A stretch of DNA of 64,000 bases from Cellulosimicrobium marinum (GTDB lineage Bacteria; Actinomycetota; Actinomycetes; Actinomycetales; Cellulomonadaceae): positions 310,001-374,000 of the forward strand of contig NZ_JAJBZH010000002.1 of assembly GCF_020551945.1 (NCBI RefSeq), written 5' to 3'. This document shows positions 32,252 through 41,425 of the stretch, piece after piece (positions within the stretch are counted from its first letter, which is position 1; the number at the start of each line of letters is the position of its first letter). A model generated the notes under the pieces. It saw only the letters and a program-made list of their open reading frames with translations. It was not told the origin of the DNA and did no database searches. Position numbers and translations under genes: made by a program.

Positions 32252-33310
32252 ATGCCCGCCCTTGCTGACGCGCTGATGCACAGCGCGACCGCCGGTCCAC
32301 TCGTCCACCAGTCGCTCATCGACTTCAACCTCGCCGGGCTCGGCCGCAACTTCTGGGGCCTGACCATCGAGGGCCTCACGTACGGCGCGATCTACGCGCT
32401 CGTCGCCGTCGGCTACACGCTCGTCTACGGCGTGCTGCGGCTCATCAACTTCGCCCACTCCGAGGTCTTCATGCTCGGCATGTTCGGGCAGTACGCGACG
32501 CTCCTGCTCCTCGGGTTCTACCCGATGGGCGACGCCTGGGACATGGGGGTCGGGCTGACCGTCTTCTACCTGGGCATCGCGATGCTCGGCGGCATGGCGG
32601 TGGCGGGGGGCGCGGCCGTCGGGCTGGAACGCGTGGCCTACCGGCCGCTGCGCCGCCGCGGCGCCCCGGCGCTCGTCTTCCTCATCACCGCGATCGGCAT
32701 GTCGTTCGTCCTCCAGGAGTTCGTGCACTTCGTGCTGCCGAAGCTCACGGGGGGCGAGCTGGGCGGCGTGAACGCGGAGCAGCCGATCCGGCTCGTGCAG
32801 CCGGAGGTGCAGTTCACGATCGGCGGTGCCAGCGTCACCAACGTCACGATCGTCATCATCCTCTCGGCGCTGGTCCTCGCCCTCGCGACGGACCTGTTCA
32901 TCAACCGGACGAAGTTCGGGCGCGGCATCCGCGCCGTCGCGCAGGACCCCGTGACCGCGACGCTCATGGGCGTGTCCCGCGAGCGCGTCATCATGCTGAC
33001 GTTCCTCATCGGCGGCATCCTCGCGGGCGCGGCGGCCCTGCTGTACACGCTGCGCGTGCCCAACGGGATCATCTACTCGGGCGGGTTCATCCTCGGCATC
33101 AAGGCGTTCTCCGCCGCGGTGCTCGGCGGTATCGGGAACCTGCGCGGCGCGCTCCTCGGCGGTCTGCTGCTCGGCGTCATGGAGAACTACGGCCAGGTCG
33201 TGTTCGGCACGGAGTGGCGCGACGTCGTCGCGTTCGTCCTGCTGATCGTCGTCCTGATGTTCCGCCCGACGGGCATCCTCGGGGAGTCGCTGGGGAGGGC
33301 CCGCGCATGA
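32252..33310 (+). CDS. livH: branched-chain amino-acid ABC transporter permease LivH
   Basis: The 352-residue membrane protein has eight or so transmembrane segments. Family motifs include LTYGAIYALVAVGYTLVYGVLRLINFAHSE near the N-terminus and the EAA-like RAVAQDPVTATLMGVSRERVIMLTF loop. C-terminal signatures are ILGIKAFSAAVLGGIGNLRGALLGG. The ATG at 32252 has AAGGAG five bases upstream. The stop overlaps the livM start. It forms the inner-membrane pore with LivM. The N-terminal 25 residues are a little longer than in typical LivH. Confidence 0.94.
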   Translation: MPALADALMHSATAGPLVHQSLIDFNLAGLGRNFWGLTIEGLTYGAIYALVAVGYTLVYGVLRLINFAHSEVFMLGMFGQYATLLLLGFYPMGDAWDMGVGLTVFYLGIAMLGGMAVAGGAAVGLERVAYRPLRRRGAPALVFLITAIGMSFVLQEFVHFVLPKLTGGELGGVNAEQPIRLVQPEVQFTIGGASVTNVTIVIILSALVLALATDLFINRTKFGRGIRAVAQDPVTATLMGVSRERVIMLTFLIGGILAGAAALLYTLRVPNGIIYSGGFILGIKAFSAAVLGGIGNLRGALLGGLLLGVMENYGQVVFGTEWRDVVAFVLLIVVLMFRPTGILGESLGRARA

Positions 33311-34620
33311 GCACGTCGACACCGTCCCCGCAGCCCGCCGGCGAGCCCGGCGAGTCCGGCACGGCCGCACGGCCCACGACCATGCCCCCGGCGGGCCGCG
33401 TCCCGACGAAGGACCGCCCGCACGGCGGCGTCGGCGACCGCCTCCGCCTCTGGTGGGACGCCCTCGCGCGGCCCACGCAGTGGCTGGTCGGCGTGCCGTT
33501 CTTCCTCTTCCTCGCGCTCGTGCCGATCCTCAACATCCCCGTCCTGACGACCGTCGGCACGAACTTCGGCGGCGTCATGGCGCAGTTCGGCATGATCGCG
33601 CTCATCGCGATCGGCCTCAACGTCGTGGTGGGCCAGGCGGGCCTGCTCGACCTCGGGTACGTGGGCTTCTACGCCATCGGCGCGTACACGGTCGCGATCC
33701 TCACGAGCCCGGACAGCCCGTGGAACCAGACGGACGAGTGGCTGAAGACCGAGTGGGCGTGGTTGTCGGTGCTGCCGATCGCCGTCGCGATCACGGCGGT
33801 CTCGGGCCTCATCCTCGGGTCGCCGACACTGCGCCTGCGCGGCGACTACCTCGCGATCGTCACGCTCGGCTTCGGCGAGATCGTCCGGCTCCTCGCCGAC
33901 AACCTCGACGAGCTCACGGGCGGCGGCCAGGGCCTGCGCGGCGTGGCCTACCCGCGCCTGGGTGTCACGGAGGACCTGCCGAACGGCGTGTTCTCCGCCG
34001 GCAACGCGAGCGGGACGCTGAACTCGGGCGTCTGGTGGTACTGGGTGAGCCTCGTGTTCATCGTCATCTCGCTCCTGTTCGTCGGGAACCTGGAGCGCTC
34101 GCGCGTCGGCCGCGCCTGGGTCGCGATCCGCGAGGACGAGGACGCGGCCGAGATCATGGGCGTCCCCACGTTCCGCTTCAAGCTGTGGGCGTTCGTCATC
34201 GGGGCGTCGATCGGCGGCGTCGCGGGCGCCCTGTACGCGGGGCAGGTGCAGTTCGTCATCCCGACGAACTTCAACGTCATCAACTCGGTGCTGTTCCTGT
34301 GCGCGGTGGTGCTCGGCGGCCAGGGCAACAAGCTGGGCGTCATCCTCGGGGCGTTCATCATCGTGTACGTGCCGAACTTCTTCCTGGGCCGTACCGAGCT
34401 GTTCGGCATCCCGATCAACGGCAACGAGATCGCGAGCTACCGGTACCTGTTCTTCGGGCTGGCGCTCGTCGTGCTCATGATCTTCCGCCCGCAGGGGCTG
34501 ATCCCGGTCCGGCAGAAGCTCCTCACCTACGGGCGCGAGCTGTACGTCGCCGCCCGGAGAGCGGCGCAGGGACTGACACGGGCGGGGACAGGCACGACGA
34601 GCGGGGAGGAGACCCGATGA
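33307..34620 (+). CDS. livM: branched-chain amino-acid ABC transporter permease LivM
   Basis: The 437-residue protein has about ten hydrophobic segments. It includes AIGLNVVVGQAGLLDLGYVGFYAIGAYTVA, LRLRGDYLAIVTLGFGEIVRLL and RAWVAIREDEDAAEIMGV (EAA loop), typical of LivM. A polar N-terminal extension of about 45 residues precedes the first helix. Its ATG overlaps the livH stop and its own stop overlaps the livG start (ATGA), so translation is coupled throughout. The basic C-terminal tail is cytoplasmic. Confidence 0.94.
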   Translation: MSTSTPSPQPAGEPGESGTAARPTTMPPAGRVPTKDRPHGGVGDRLRLWWDALARPTQWLVGVPFFLFLALVPILNIPVLTTVGTNFGGVMAQFGMIALIAIGLNVVVGQAGLLDLGYVGFYAIGAYTVAILTSPDSPWNQTDEWLKTEWAWLSVLPIAVAITAVSGLILGSPTLRLRGDYLAIVTLGFGEIVRLLADNLDELTGGGQGLRGVAYPRLGVTEDLPNGVFSAGNASGTLNSGVWWYWVSLVFIVISLLFVGNLERSRVGRAWVAIREDEDAAEIMGVPTFRFKLWAFVIGASIGGVAGALYAGQVQFVIPTNFNVINSVLFLCAVVLGGQGNKLGVILGAFIIVYVPNFFLGRTELFGIPINGNEIASYRYLFFGLALVVLMIFRPQGLIPVRQKLLTYGRELYVAARRAAQGLTRAGTGTTSGEETR

Positions 34621-35678
34621 GCACGCACGACCCGGGCGGCATCGGGGCCGGCGGCGAGCACGGCGACGAGCACCTCGCGGCGTCGGGCCGCGCGGACTCC
34701 TCGCGCGCCGACGCCTACATGCCGGGGGCGGTGGTCTCCGAGCCGGTGATCGTCGACGTCGAGGCGGTGCGGCCGGAGCTGGCCGACGCCGAGCTGGTCG
34801 ACGCGATGGTCGCGCCCGACCGCGCGGTGCACGCCAAGATGGGTGAGCCGCTGCTGCAGATGGAGAACGTCACCATGCGGTTCGGCGGCCTCACGGCGCT
34901 GGACGACGTGACGTTCGAGATCCGGCGCGGGGAGATCCTCGGGCTCATCGGCCCCAACGGCGCGGGCAAGACGACGGCGTTCAACGCGATGACCGGCGTG
35001 TACCGCCCCACGTCGGGGCAGGTGGTGTTCGACGGCGACCCGGTCGGCAAGCTCAAGCGGTACCAGATCACGCAGCGCGGCATCGCCCGCACGTTCCAGA
35101 ACATCCGCCTGTTCAACGAGATGACGGCGCTGGAGAACGTCGTGGTCGGGACGGACGCACGGCACCGCACGTCGGTGCCGGGCGCGCTGTTCCGGCTGCC
35201 GCGCCACCGGCGCGAGGAGCGGGACGCGATCGACCGCGGCATGGCGCTGCTGGAGTTCGTCGGGGTCGGGGGCCGCGCCACGGAGAAGGCGCGCAACCTG
35301 TCCTACGGCGACCAGCGGCGTCTGGAGATCGCCCGTGCGCTCGCGACGGAGCCCAAGCTCCTGTGCCTCGACGAGCCGGCGGCCGGCTTCAACCCGGCGG
35401 AGAAGGAGGCCCTCATGGACCTCATCCGCCACATCCGCGACGACGGGTACACGGTGCTCCTCATCGAGCACGACATGCGGCTCGTGCGCGGCGTGACGGA
35501 CCGCATCGTGGTGCTGGAGTTCGGGCGGGTCATCGCGGACGGCACGCCGGACGAGGTGACCAACGACCCCAAGGTGATCGCTGCGTACCTCGGCGTCCCC
35601 GACGAGGAGATCGCCGACGACGGCTCGGACGACTCGACCACCCGCACGGAAGGGGGCAGCGGCGATGCCTCTGCTTGA
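34617..35678 (+). CDS. livG: branched-chain amino-acid ABC transporter ATP-binding protein LivG
   Basis: The 353-residue ATPase has Walker A GPNGAGKTT (112-120), the Q-loop region GIARTFQNIRLFNEMTALENV, signature LSYGDQRRLEIARAL (LSYGD is usual for LivG), Walker B LLCLDEPAAGFNP and switch EHDMRLV. Family members are about 255 residues long. The extra 75 N-terminal residues here are acidic and non-conserved (SEPVIVDVEAVRPELADAEL), and about 25 polar residues extend the C-terminus. The start overlaps livM (ATGA), and the methionine at residue 75 is a possible alternative start. The 3' end overlaps livF by 14 bases. Confidence 0.93.
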   Translation: MSTHDPGGIGAGGEHGDEHLAASGRADSSRADAYMPGAVVSEPVIVDVEAVRPELADAELVDAMVAPDRAVHAKMGEPLLQMENVTMRFGGLTALDDVTFEIRRGEILGLIGPNGAGKTTAFNAMTGVYRPTSGQVVFDGDPVGKLKRYQITQRGIARTFQNIRLFNEMTALENVVVGTDARHRTSVPGALFRLPRHRREERDAIDRGMALLEFVGVGGRATEKARNLSYGDQRRLEIARALATEPKLLCLDEPAAGFNPAEKEALMDLIRHIRDDGYTVLLIEHDMRLVRGVTDRIVVLEFGRVIADGTPDEVTNDPKVIAAYLGVPDEEIADDGSDDSTTRTEGGSGDASA

Positions 35679-36384
35679 GCTGCACGACGTGACGGTCGCC
35701 TACGGGCGCATCGAGGCGGTGCGGGGGGTGACGGTCTCGGTCGAGGAGGGCGAGCTCGTCACGCTCATCGGCGCGAACGGCGCCGGGAAGACGACGACGA
35801 TGCGCGCGATCTCCGGCATCCGGCCCCTGGCTCGGGGGCGGATCGTGTTCGACGGCAAGGACGTCACCCGGATGAAGCCGCACCTGCGCGTGCTGGAGGG
35901 GATCGTGCAGGCGCCGGAGGGCCGCGGGATCTTCCCCGGCATGACGGTGATCGAGAACCTGGAGATGGGCGCGTACGCGCGCACGTTCGCGTCGAAGGCG
36001 GAGCACGACGAGACCCTGGACCGGGTGTTCGAGCTGTTCCCGCGTCTCGCGGAGCGCAAGGAGCAGGTGGGCGGCACCATGTCCGGCGGCGAGCAGCAGA
36101 TGCTCGCCATCGGGCGCGCGCTCATGGCCCGCCCGCGGCTGCTCCTGCTCGACGAGCCGTCGATGGGCCTCGCCCCGATGGTCATCCAGCAGATCTTCCG
36201 GATCGTCTCGGAGATCAACGCGCAGGGCACGACGGTGCTGCTCGTCGAGCAGAACGCGCAGCAGGCGCTGTCGCGCTCGCACCGTGCGTACGTGCTGGAG
36301 ACGGGCGAGGTGGTGCGCACCGGTGCGGGGCGCGAGCTCCTCGCCGACCCCAGCATCAAGGAGGCGTACCTCGGGGTGGCGTGA
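35665..36384 (+). CDS. livF: branched-chain amino-acid ABC transporter ATP-binding protein LivF
   Basis: The 239-residue ATPase has Walker A GANGAGKTT (36-44), the LivF-type Q-loop region VQAPEGRGIFPGMTVIENLEMG, signature MSGGEQQMLAIGRALM, Walker B LLLLDEPSMGLAP and switch VEQNAQQAL. The length is normal for LivF. The ATG at 35665 follows AGGGGG and starts inside the last codons of livG. It completes the five-gene operon; the next gene downstream has its own promoter box. Confidence 0.95.
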   Translation: MPLLELHDVTVAYGRIEAVRGVTVSVEEGELVTLIGANGAGKTTTMRAISGIRPLARGRIVFDGKDVTRMKPHLRVLEGIVQAPEGRGIFPGMTVIENLEMGAYARTFASKAEHDETLDRVFELFPRLAERKEQVGGTMSGGEQQMLAIGRALMARPRLLLLDEPSMGLAPMVIQQIFRIVSEINAQGTTVLLVEQNAQQALSRSHRAYVLETGEVVRTGAGRELLADPSIKEAYLGVA

Positions 36385-36390
36385 CGCCCC

Positions 36391-36396
36391 TACGAT
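36391..36396 (+). promoter_or_regulatory. -10 box of leaderless mRNA for the PQQ-like protein
   Basis: TACGAT ends six bases before the GTG at 36403 and lies just after the livF stop. Confidence 0.6.
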
Positions 36397-36402
36397 CGTC
36401 CC

Positions 36403-38064
36403 GTGCCCCTGCGACGCCGCTCGGCCTCCTCCGACGTCCACACGTTCGACCTCGTCGACGACACGTTCGACGACGACCTCGACGCGCCCGACGACGAGGT
36501 GGCTCCCGGTCCGGACCCGGCCGCGCGGCGTCGTCGGCGCCGGGTGGTTCTCGCGTCGGTGACGGCGGGTGCGCTGGTGCTGGGCGGCATGGTGACGGTC
36601 GACGCGGTCGCGCAGCGCGCCGCGGACGCGCGCCTGCGCGCGGCCCCGGGCGGGGTCACGTCGATCGGCGGCCCGCCGCAGGTCGTGTGGGAGCGGGAGC
36701 TCGACTTCTCGGCGACGGCGTTCGCCGTGCTCCCCGACGCGCTGGTCGTCACCGAGGGCGACGACGTCGTCGGGTACGACCTCGCGGACGGCGAGGAGGC
36801 GTGGCGCGTGCCGATGGAGGCGTCGGCGGTGTGCTCGCCGATGGGGGAGTGGTTCAGCCAGGCGATCGCGGCCCCGGACCGCCTGGTGTGCGTCGAAGGG
36901 ATCGGCGAGCCGCTCGAGGGCATGTTTCTGCGCTCGGCGGACGTCGCCGTCGGGGCGGCGGTCGTCGCGGCCGACGGGTCGGTCGAGGCCCGCGCCGACG
37001 TCGTGCCGCCGGCGGACCTGGGCGCGGACCTGCCCGACGCGGGCACGGTCCGCTGGTTGCCGCCCGTGTCGGGGCCCGACGGCGCGGTGCTGTGGGCGGG
37101 CCGCGCCGGTCCCGTGCCCGCCGGCCAGGGCGACGTGCTCGCGCTCGACGAGGGTACGGGCATGCCCCCGGTGCAGGGCGAACCGGCCGCGGCGGTCGTC
37201 GCGGTGCAGGACGTCGCCTCGGGGGGCCTGCGGTGGGCCGCGGCCGTGGAGGCGACGGAGCCGGGGGGCGAGGGGTACGAGTGCGTGCAGTGGACGACGT
37301 CCGACGACGGTGACGAGATGACCGTCGACCTCGACCAGCTGTGGGCCGCGACGACCGACGGCGTGGTGCACCTCAACGGCTGCGGGGTCCGGGCGTCGTT
37401 CACCGAGGACGGCGTGCGGGCGGACGACCCGGCGTCGTCGCTGGACCTCGCCTTTCCCCTGGGCGACGGGTACCTGCGCGACGCCTCGGGCGGCAGTACC
37501 CTGTACGGCGGGAGCAACGGATTCTTCGACTCGTCGGGCGCGCCGGTCCTGTCGGCGGTGCTCGACGCCGCCGGGGAGGTGGTATGGGAGGCGGACGGCC
37601 TGATCCTCCCGCCGCGGGCGACCGACGGGCGGTCGGACCTGTGGTTCGTCTCGAGCGGCACGGACCTCGCGGCGCACTCCGCCGACGGCGCGCTGCTGTG
37701 GGAGGACGGGACCACCGGCTCGCCCGACACCGTCCTCGTCGCGACCGCAGAGACGGTGGTGGTCCGCGCCCCGATGCGGATCATCGGTCTGGACGCGGAG
37801 ACGGGGGTCGAGCGGTGGTCGCTGGACCGCAGCGACGACCCGGAGCTCGCGTCGTTCGAGGTCGGTCAGGCGTTCACGGACGGGCAGACCGCGCTCTTCG
37901 CACTGTCGGGGGCGATGGACGGCGGGTCGTCCCTCATGGCCGTCGACCTCATGGACGGCACGGTGCGGTGGACGACCGAGTCGTCCACGGAGACCTGGGG
38001 ATACCTGAGCGTCGCGGGCAGGCTCGTCGGGTTCGGCGAGCAGGGCGTGGTGGGCCTCGGTTGA
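36403..38064 (+). CDS. membrane-anchored PQQ-like beta-propeller protein
   Basis: The 553-residue protein has an acidic N-terminal cytoplasmic segment, an Arg-rich stop (RRRRRRVVLAS), one membrane helix (about 47-68) and an extracellular beta-propeller. Propeller blades show PQQ-repeat patterns such as DVVGYDLADGEEAWRVPM, DVASGGLRWAAAVEA, GLDAETGVERWSLDR and AVDLMDGTVRWTTE. No cofactor-binding set for PQQ is evident, so it is more likely a binding or scaffold protein than a dehydrogenase. The GTG start lies six bases after a TACGAT box, so the mRNA is probably leaderless. Confidence 0.82.
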   Translation: MPLRRRSASSDVHTFDLVDDTFDDDLDAPDDEVAPGPDPAARRRRRRVVLASVTAGALVLGGMVTVDAVAQRAADARLRAAPGGVTSIGGPPQVVWERELDFSATAFAVLPDALVVTEGDDVVGYDLADGEEAWRVPMEASAVCSPMGEWFSQAIAAPDRLVCVEGIGEPLEGMFLRSADVAVGAAVVAADGSVEARADVVPPADLGADLPDAGTVRWLPPVSGPDGAVLWAGRAGPVPAGQGDVLALDEGTGMPPVQGEPAAAVVAVQDVASGGLRWAAAVEATEPGGEGYECVQWTTSDDGDEMTVDLDQLWAATTDGVVHLNGCGVRASFTEDGVRADDPASSLDLAFPLGDGYLRDASGGSTLYGGSNGFFDSSGAPVLSAVLDAAGEVVWEADGLILPPRATDGRSDLWFVSSGTDLAAHSADGALLWEDGTTGSPDTVLVATAETVVVRAPMRIIGLDAETGVERWSLDRSDDPELASFEVGQAFTDGQTALFALSGAMDGGSSLMAVDLMDGTVRWTTESSTETWGYLSVAGRLVGFGEQGVVGLG

Positions 38065-38138
38065 GCTCGGTCGCGTCGGGCTCGGCCCTGTCGGGCGCGG
38101 TCCCTTCGCGCGCGGCGGGCGGGACGCCCGGACCCCAC

Positions 38139-38144
38139 TACCCT
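38139..38144 (+). promoter_or_regulatory. -10 box of leaderless mRNA for oligopeptidase B
   Basis: TACCCT ends six bases before the ATG at 38151; a second in-frame ATG follows at 38157. Confidence 0.6.
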
Positions 38145-38150
38145 GGCCGG

Positions 38151-40508
38151 ATGCCGATGGATGCCGACCGCACCCCGTCCGCCCCGCGCGCCGACCGCCG
38201 CCCGACCTCGCGGACCCATCACGGGGAGACCGTGACCGACGACTACGAGTGGCTTCGCGAGAAGGAGTCGCCCGAGGTGGTGGCGCACCTGGAGGCCGAG
38301 AACGCGTACACCGAGGGCGAGCTGGCGCACCTCGCCGGCCTGCGCGACCGCATCTTCACCGAGATCAAGGACCGCACGCTCGAGACCGACCTGTCGGTGC
38401 CCGTGCGCCAGGGGGCGTTCTGGTACTACTCGCGGACCGTCGAGGGCAGCCAGTACCCGATCCGGGCGCGCGCGCCGATCGACGCGTCGTCGGGCAGCGA
38501 CGCGCCGTCGGCGTGGGTCCCGCCCGTGCTGGAGCCGGGCGTCCCGGTCCCCGGCGAGCAGGTGCTGCTGGACGACAACGTCGAGGCGGAGGGGCACGAC
38601 TTCTTCTCGCTCGGCTCGTTCGACGTCTCGACGGACGGCCGGTACCTCGCCTACGCGACGGACGTCGTCGGCGACGAGCGGTACACGCTGCGCGTGCGTG
38701 ACCTCACCTCCGGCGAGGACCTCGCCGACGTGGTCCCGGGGACGTTCCCCGGCGCCGTCTTCTCGCCGGACGGGCGGTACCTGTTCTACCCGACGGTCGA
38801 CGACGCGTGGCGGCCGTGGCGCGTGTGGCGCCACGAGGTGGGGACGCCCGCGACGCAGGACGTCGTCGTGCTGGAGGAGCCGGACGAGCGGTACTGGGTG
38901 GGCGTCGGGGTGTCGCGCTCGCAGCGGTTCGTGCAGATCGAGCTGGGGTCGAAGATCACGTCGGAGACGTGGCTGGTCGACGCCGACGACCCGACGGGTG
39001 CGCCGCGCGTCGTGTGGCCGCGGCGCGAGGGCGTCGAGTACACGGTCGAGCACGCGGTCGTGCCGAGCACGTGGTTGCCCGCCGTCGAGCACGAGGAAGG
39101 TGGCGGAAAGACGGCGAGAACGACAGCAACGTCGGGTTCGGCGGGGGAGCGGCGCGACGTGCTGCTCGTGCTGCACAACGACGGCGCCGTGAACTTCGAG
39201 CTCGCCGTGACCGACGTCCCCGGGCGCACCGACGGCGGCGCGACGCCCCTCGACCCGGCCGACGCGACCGTCGTCGTCCCGCACGACCCGGCCACGCGGC
39301 TCGAGGGCGTCGACGCGTTCGCGTCCCACCTCGTGCTGTCCTACCGCCGGGAGGCCCTCGCGCGAGTCGGCGTCGTCGACCTGCGTGTGACGACGGCGCC
39401 CCGCCCGGTCGGTCTGCCCACGCCGGTCCGCACCGGGGACACCGCCGCCCCGGGCGAGCCGTGGCACGTGCACGAGGTCGCGTTCGACGAGCCGCTGTTC
39501 ACCGCGGGCCTCGGTCCCAACCCGGAGTGGGACCAGCCGACCGTCCGGCTCTCGCACTCGAGCTTCGTCACGCCCGCGACCGTCTACGACCTGCGCGTCG
39601 AGACCGACGAGCTCACGCTCCTCAAGCGCCAGCCCGTGCTCGGCGGGTTCGACCCCGCCGACTACGTCCAGCGCCGCGAGTGGGCCACCGCCGACGACGG
39701 GACGCAGGTGCCCGTGTCGCTCGTGTGGCGTCGTGACGCGCTCGGCCTCGACGCCACCGGCACGGGTGCCGAGCCCGCGCCGCTCCTGCTGTACGGGTAC
39801 GGGTCGTACGAGATCAGCATCGACCCGGCGTTCTCCGTCGCGCGCCTGTCGCTCCTCGACCGCGGCGTCGTGTTCGCCGTCGCGCACGTGCGCGGCGGCG
39901 GCGAGATGGGGCGCCCCTGGTACGACGACGGCAAGACGCTCGCCAAGCAGAACTCGTTCACCGACTTCGTCGCGGTCGCCCGCCACCTCGTGGGGACCGG
40001 GTGGACCAGCCCCGAGCGCATGGTCGCCCAGGGCGGTTCCGCGGGCGGGCTGCTCATGGGCGCGGTGACGAACCTCGCCCCCGAGCTGTTCGCGGGCGTC
40101 CTCGCCCAGGTGCCGTTCGTCGACGCGCTCACCTCGATCCTCGACCCCTCCCTCCCGCTCACCGTCGTCGAGTGGGACGAGTGGGGCGACCCGCTGCACG
40201 ACCCCGACGTCTACCGGTACATGCGGTCGTACACCCCGTACGAGAACGTGCCCGACGACGCGTCCCACTACCCGAGGATCCTCGCCGTCACGTCGCTCAA
40301 CGACACGCGCGTGCTCTACGTGGAGCCGGCGAAGTGGGTCGCCCGGCTGCGCGCCGCGGGGGCGCCCGCGCTGCTGAGGATCGAGATGCACGCGGGCCAC
40401 GGGGGCGTCTCCGGCCGGTACGAGAGCTGGCGCGAGGTCGCGTACGAGGACGCGTGGGTGCTCGACGTGCTCGGCCTCGCCGACGCCGCGGGCGACGACC
40501 AGGCATGA
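38151..40508 (+). CDS. ptrB: oligopeptidase B-type S9 family serine peptidase
   Basis: The 785-residue protein has an N-terminal beta-propeller (about 75-480) and an alpha/beta-hydrolase domain. The catalytic triad is visible: Ser630 (GGSAGGLLMG), Asp718 (LNDTRV) and His750 (HAGHGG). The N-terminal RTHHGETVTDDYEWLREKESPEV and GRPWYDDGKTLAKQNSFTDF motifs mark the oligopeptidase B group, which cuts after Lys/Arg in short peptides in the cytoplasm. A 20-residue low-complexity insert (about 317-337, EGGGKTARTTATSGSAGE) with lower GC interrupts a propeller loop. The stop overlaps the next gene. The mRNA appears leaderless. Confidence 0.93.
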   Translation: MPMDADRTPSAPRADRRPTSRTHHGETVTDDYEWLREKESPEVVAHLEAENAYTEGELAHLAGLRDRIFTEIKDRTLETDLSVPVRQGAFWYYSRTVEGSQYPIRARAPIDASSGSDAPSAWVPPVLEPGVPVPGEQVLLDDNVEAEGHDFFSLGSFDVSTDGRYLAYATDVVGDERYTLRVRDLTSGEDLADVVPGTFPGAVFSPDGRYLFYPTVDDAWRPWRVWRHEVGTPATQDVVVLEEPDERYWVGVGVSRSQRFVQIELGSKITSETWLVDADDPTGAPRVVWPRREGVEYTVEHAVVPSTWLPAVEHEEGGGKTARTTATSGSAGERRDVLLVLHNDGAVNFELAVTDVPGRTDGGATPLDPADATVVVPHDPATRLEGVDAFASHLVLSYRREALARVGVVDLRVTTAPRPVGLPTPVRTGDTAAPGEPWHVHEVAFDEPLFTAGLGPNPEWDQPTVRLSHSSFVTPATVYDLRVETDELTLLKRQPVLGGFDPADYVQRREWATADDGTQVPVSLVWRRDALGLDATGTGAEPAPLLLYGYGSYEISIDPAFSVARLSLLDRGVVFAVAHVRGGGEMGRPWYDDGKTLAKQNSFTDFVAVARHLVGTGWTSPERMVAQGGSAGGLLMGAVTNLAPELFAGVLAQVPFVDALTSILDPSLPLTVVEWDEWGDPLHDPDVYRYMRSYTPYENVPDDASHYPRILAVTSLNDTRVLYVEPAKWVARLRAAGAPALLRIEMHAGHGGVSGRYESWREVAYEDAWVLDVLGLADAAGDDQA

Positions 40509-41425
40509 GCCCGGCACGCCTGGTCCTGCGGCCGTTCGGGTACCTGCTCGTCGGGCTGGTGTGGACGGCGGCGGCGCTCGCCCTGCTGGCGCTCTACCTC
40601 CTCCCGCCGGTCGCGGCGGTCGTCGCGCAGGACCGACCGCTGGGGGACCAGGTCCTCGCCGACCCCGACCCGGCGGTCGGGTGGGTCGTGCTCTCCCCGG
40701 TCGCGATGGTGCTCGCCGGCCCCGTGTTCTGGTACCTGTCGTGCGCGACGTGGCCGCTCGCGGCGCTGTCGTTCGTCCACCTCGGCCGGTCGCTGCGGCC
40801 CCGGTACCGCGACGAGCCGCTGTCGTTCACGAGCGCCGCGGCGCACGGCACCACCGTCGGGCCGCCGCCGAACGGCGTCCCCGTGCCGCTCCAGCCGGAG
40901 CACGCGACCCCGCGCACGACGACCCTCGTGCGGTTCGCCGCGTGCGGCTGGCAGCCTCTCCTTCGCGAGCTCGCTCCCGCGCTCCCGGCGGGCCTCGGCT
41001 GGGTGCTCGTGTGCGTCGCGGCGCTGCCGCTGCTCCCCGTGCCCGCCCTGCGGGTCGCGGTCGCCGTCGCCGGGCTGACCGCGTACGCGTGGTCCGCCGT
41101 GCTGCTGCGGCGGCGGTGGGTGTGGCGCTTCCGCCACGAGCGCGCACGCCCGGCCCGGCGGGAGCGCCGGGTCGCGCAGTACGACGCCGACGGGCGAGCC
41201 GTCCTGGTCGACGGCCCGCGCGTCGTGCGCACGCGTCCGCAGTCCCGGGAGCACCGCGCGGAGGTCGAGGCGGAGCGGGCCGAGGCCCGGGCGAGCGTCG
41301 AACCGCTCACCGCGCTGACGTCCGACGCGATCGGGGAGCGCCGCGAGCGCGCGCTCCGGGCGCGCGAGGAGCGGTTGCGGGGCGAGGCCGCGGGTCCGGA
41401 CGACGACGCGGGCGCGGCGCGGTGA
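40505..41425 (+). CDS. membrane protein of unknown function, coupled to oligopeptidase B
   Basis: The 306-residue protein has at least four hydrophobic segments (about 12-35, 58-85, 160-180 and 182-200). A long charged C-terminal cytoplasmic tail rich in Arg and Glu follows, probably coiled coil (RERRERALRAREERLRGE). The ATG at 40505 overlaps the peptidase stop, and its stop overlaps the next membrane gene, so the three are translationally coupled. I do not recognise a family. Coupling with a cytosolic peptidase may be only a shared transcript. Confidence 0.75.
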   Translation: MSPARLVLRPFGYLLVGLVWTAAALALLALYLLPPVAAVVAQDRPLGDQVLADPDPAVGWVVLSPVAMVLAGPVFWYLSCATWPLAALSFVHLGRSLRPRYRDEPLSFTSAAAHGTTVGPPPNGVPVPLQPEHATPRTTTLVRFAACGWQPLLRELAPALPAGLGWVLVCVAALPLLPVPALRVAVAVAGLTAYAWSAVLLRRRWVWRFRHERARPARRERRVAQYDADGRAVLVDGPRVVRTRPQSREHRAEVEAERAEARASVEPLTALTSDAIGERRERALRAREERLRGEAAGPDDDAGAAR

